Shown here piece after piece: positions 7,026 to 7,485 of a DNA stretch of 7,485 nucleotides (positions are counted from its first letter, which is position 1; the number at the start of each line of letters is the position of its first letter). Source of the stretch: Deinococcus marmoris (GTDB taxonomy: Bacteria; Deinococcota; Deinococci; Deinococcales; Deinococcaceae); NCBI RefSeq assembly GCF_001949125.1, contig NZ_MSTI01000094.1, positions 1 through 7,485 on the forward strand, written 5' to 3'. The notes beneath the pieces were generated by a model that saw nothing but the letters and a program-made list of their open reading frames with translations, searched no databases and was not told where the DNA came from. Made by a program: the position numbers and the translations under genes.

Positions 7026-7130
7026 TCAGGCGAACTGGTTGCTGCCGCAGTGGTTGCTGATGGTGCTCCAGCTGCCGGCACGGTCGGTGGACGTAGGACG
7101 CAGGGCCTGCATGTTCAGAACTTGTTTCAT
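7026..7130 (-). CDS. lanA3: Class III lanthipeptide precursor, copy 3
   Basis: A 34-aa precursor substrate of LanKC. The leader (residues 1-20) is identical to the other two copies, including LNMQ (5-8), which resembles the LxLQ motif recognised by class III synthetases. The core is WSTISNHCGSNQFA. This is the most divergent copy, with His for Tyr at 27, Phe for Leu at 33 and Ala for Ser at 34. One Cys (C28) follows S22 and S25 in an S-x2-S-x2-C arrangement that could give a labionin or lanthionine. The start is secure: an in-frame TGA lies two codons upstream and AAAAAGGAAG (7137-7146) is a good ribosome site. It is last in the array, followed 7 bases later by another small ORF. Silent changes (CCT, CGT, GGC) show it is the oldest diverged copy. 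Confidence 0.88.
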   Translation of the reverse strand: MKQVLNMQALRPTSTDRAGSWSTISNHCGSNQFA

Positions 7131-7192
7131 GGTTCACTTCCTTTTTGAATGGAGGCTTGGTGGGGAACTTCAGGCGGTCAGCTTCGGGAACT

Positions 7193-7297
7193 TCAGGACA
7201 GCTGGTTGCTACCGCAGTAGTTGCTGATGGTGCTCCAACTCCCGGCGCGGTCAGTGGACGTGGGACGCAGGGCCTGCATGTTCAGAACTTGTTTCAT
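7193..7297 (-). CDS. lanA2: Class III lanthipeptide precursor, copy 2
   Basis: A 34-aa peptide with the same 20-residue leader as its neighbours and core WSTISNYCGSNQLS. It differs from copy 1 only at residue 31 (Asn for Ile), so the two should give closely related products. Dehydratable residues in the core are S22, T23, S25, S30 and S34, with one acceptor thiol, C28. An in-frame TGA two codons before the ATG excludes a longer form. AAAAAGGAAG at 7304-7313 gives an 8-base gap to the ATG. The leader probably ends around AGS/W (residues 18-21), but the cleavage site cannot be read from sequence and no leader protease is encoded in view. Confidence 0.9.
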   Translation of the reverse strand: MKQVLNMQALRPTSTDRAGSWSTISNYCGSNQLS

Positions 7298-7359
7298 GGT
7301 TCACTTCCTTTTTGAATGAGGGCTTGGTGGGCAACTTCAGGCGGTCAGCTTCGGGAATT

Positions 7360-7464
7360 TCAGGACAACTGGATGCTGCCGCAGTAGTTGCTGATGGTGC
7401 TCCAACTCCCGGCGCGGTCGGTGGACGTGGGACGCAGGGCCTGCATGTTCAGAACTTGTTTCAT
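7360..7464 (-). CDS. lanA1: Class III lanthipeptide precursor, copy 1 (first in view)
   Basis: A 34-aa ribosomally made precursor. The leader MKQVLNMQALRPTSTDRAG holds the LNMQ motif at 5-8 and the core is WSTISNYCGSIQLS. In this core, Ile replaces the Asn found at residue 31 in the other copies. It would be dehydrated and cyclised by the LanKC enzyme encoded 0.5 kb downstream. The ATG is preceded by an in-frame TGA (7468-7470) and by AAAAAGGAAG (7471-7480), which settles the start. Sequence upstream of this gene equals the spacer between copies, so this need not be the first gene of the operon, and the operon promoter is not in the window. The identification rests on the repeated ORFs, the shared leader, the S-x2-S-x2-C core and the adjacent synthetase. 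Confidence 0.9.
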   Translation of the reverse strand: MKQVLNMQALRPTSTDRAGSWSTISNYCGSIQLS

Positions 7465-7485
7465 GGTTCACTTCCTTTTTGAATG

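Larger units (their letters stand above)
7024..7485 (-). repeat. Tandem 167-bp repeat array carrying the precursor genes
   Basis: Two full units (7152-7318 and 7319-7485) and a partial third (about 7024-7151) follow head to tail with exact 167-base spacing between start codons (7464, 7297, 7130). Each contains a ribosome site, a precursor gene and a spacer. By eye, the two full units differ at about 8 of 167 positions. The third copy loses similarity just after its stop codon. The array reaches the window edge inside repeat sequence, so further copies are likely outside. Confidence 0.9.

Noticed and set aside
7039..7227. 62-aa plus-strand ORF over the precursor array
   Set aside because: It is antisense to two precursor copies and spans a repeat boundary with no ribosome site; the minus-strand ORFs recur with identical starts and leaders.
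7024..7485. CRISPR-like or other non-coding direct repeat array
   Set aside because: Units are 167 bp and adjoin directly with no unique spacers, and each carries an ORF with ribosome site; differences between units are mostly silent or in core residues.

Overview
The window looks like an accessory region of a moderately high-GC bacterium. The mix of a class III lanthipeptide locus with ISL3- and IS66-type transposases would suit a Deinococcus or a relative. That assignment is inferred from overall protein character and is not proven. Apart from the left-end IS66 remnant, every gene I would defend is on the minus strand.

Left part (1-2334) is mobile DNA. The window opens inside the C-terminal end of an IS66-family transposase (1-327, plus strand). 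A gene-poor gap of about 270 bases (328-594) follows. Then comes an apparently intact ISL3-family insertion sequence (595-2334) with 34-bp terminal inverted repeats matching at 33 positions and a full-length 546-aa transposase. No 8-bp target duplication is visible at its ends. A 212-base spacer (2335-2546) leads to a strong inverted repeat that probably terminates the neighbouring operon.

Right part (2503-7485) is a compact RiPP operon, transcribed right to left. Three tandem 34-codon precursor genes (7464 to 7026) sit on a 167-bp repeat unit. An unrecognised 27-codon ORF (7018 to 6935) follows, then a textbook intrinsic terminator (6901-6926). Next is a class III lanthipeptide synthetase LanKC (lyase, kinase and zinc-less cyclase; start reassigned to 6859, 894 aa), and then, by an ATGA overlap, a 543-aa ABC half-exporter. 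The precursor ORFs are too short for routine gene calling and would probably be missed by automatic annotation.

Proposed working: precursors with an invariant leader (LNMQ recognition-like motif) and variable 14-residue cores are phosphorylated on Ser/Thr, dehydrated and cyclised by LanKC, then exported by the ABC protein. The internal terminator would make precursor mRNA exceed enzyme mRNA. No leader protease, regulator or immunity gene is in view. The precursor array probably continues past the right edge, because the sequence upstream of the first visible copy is identical to the inter-copy spacer.
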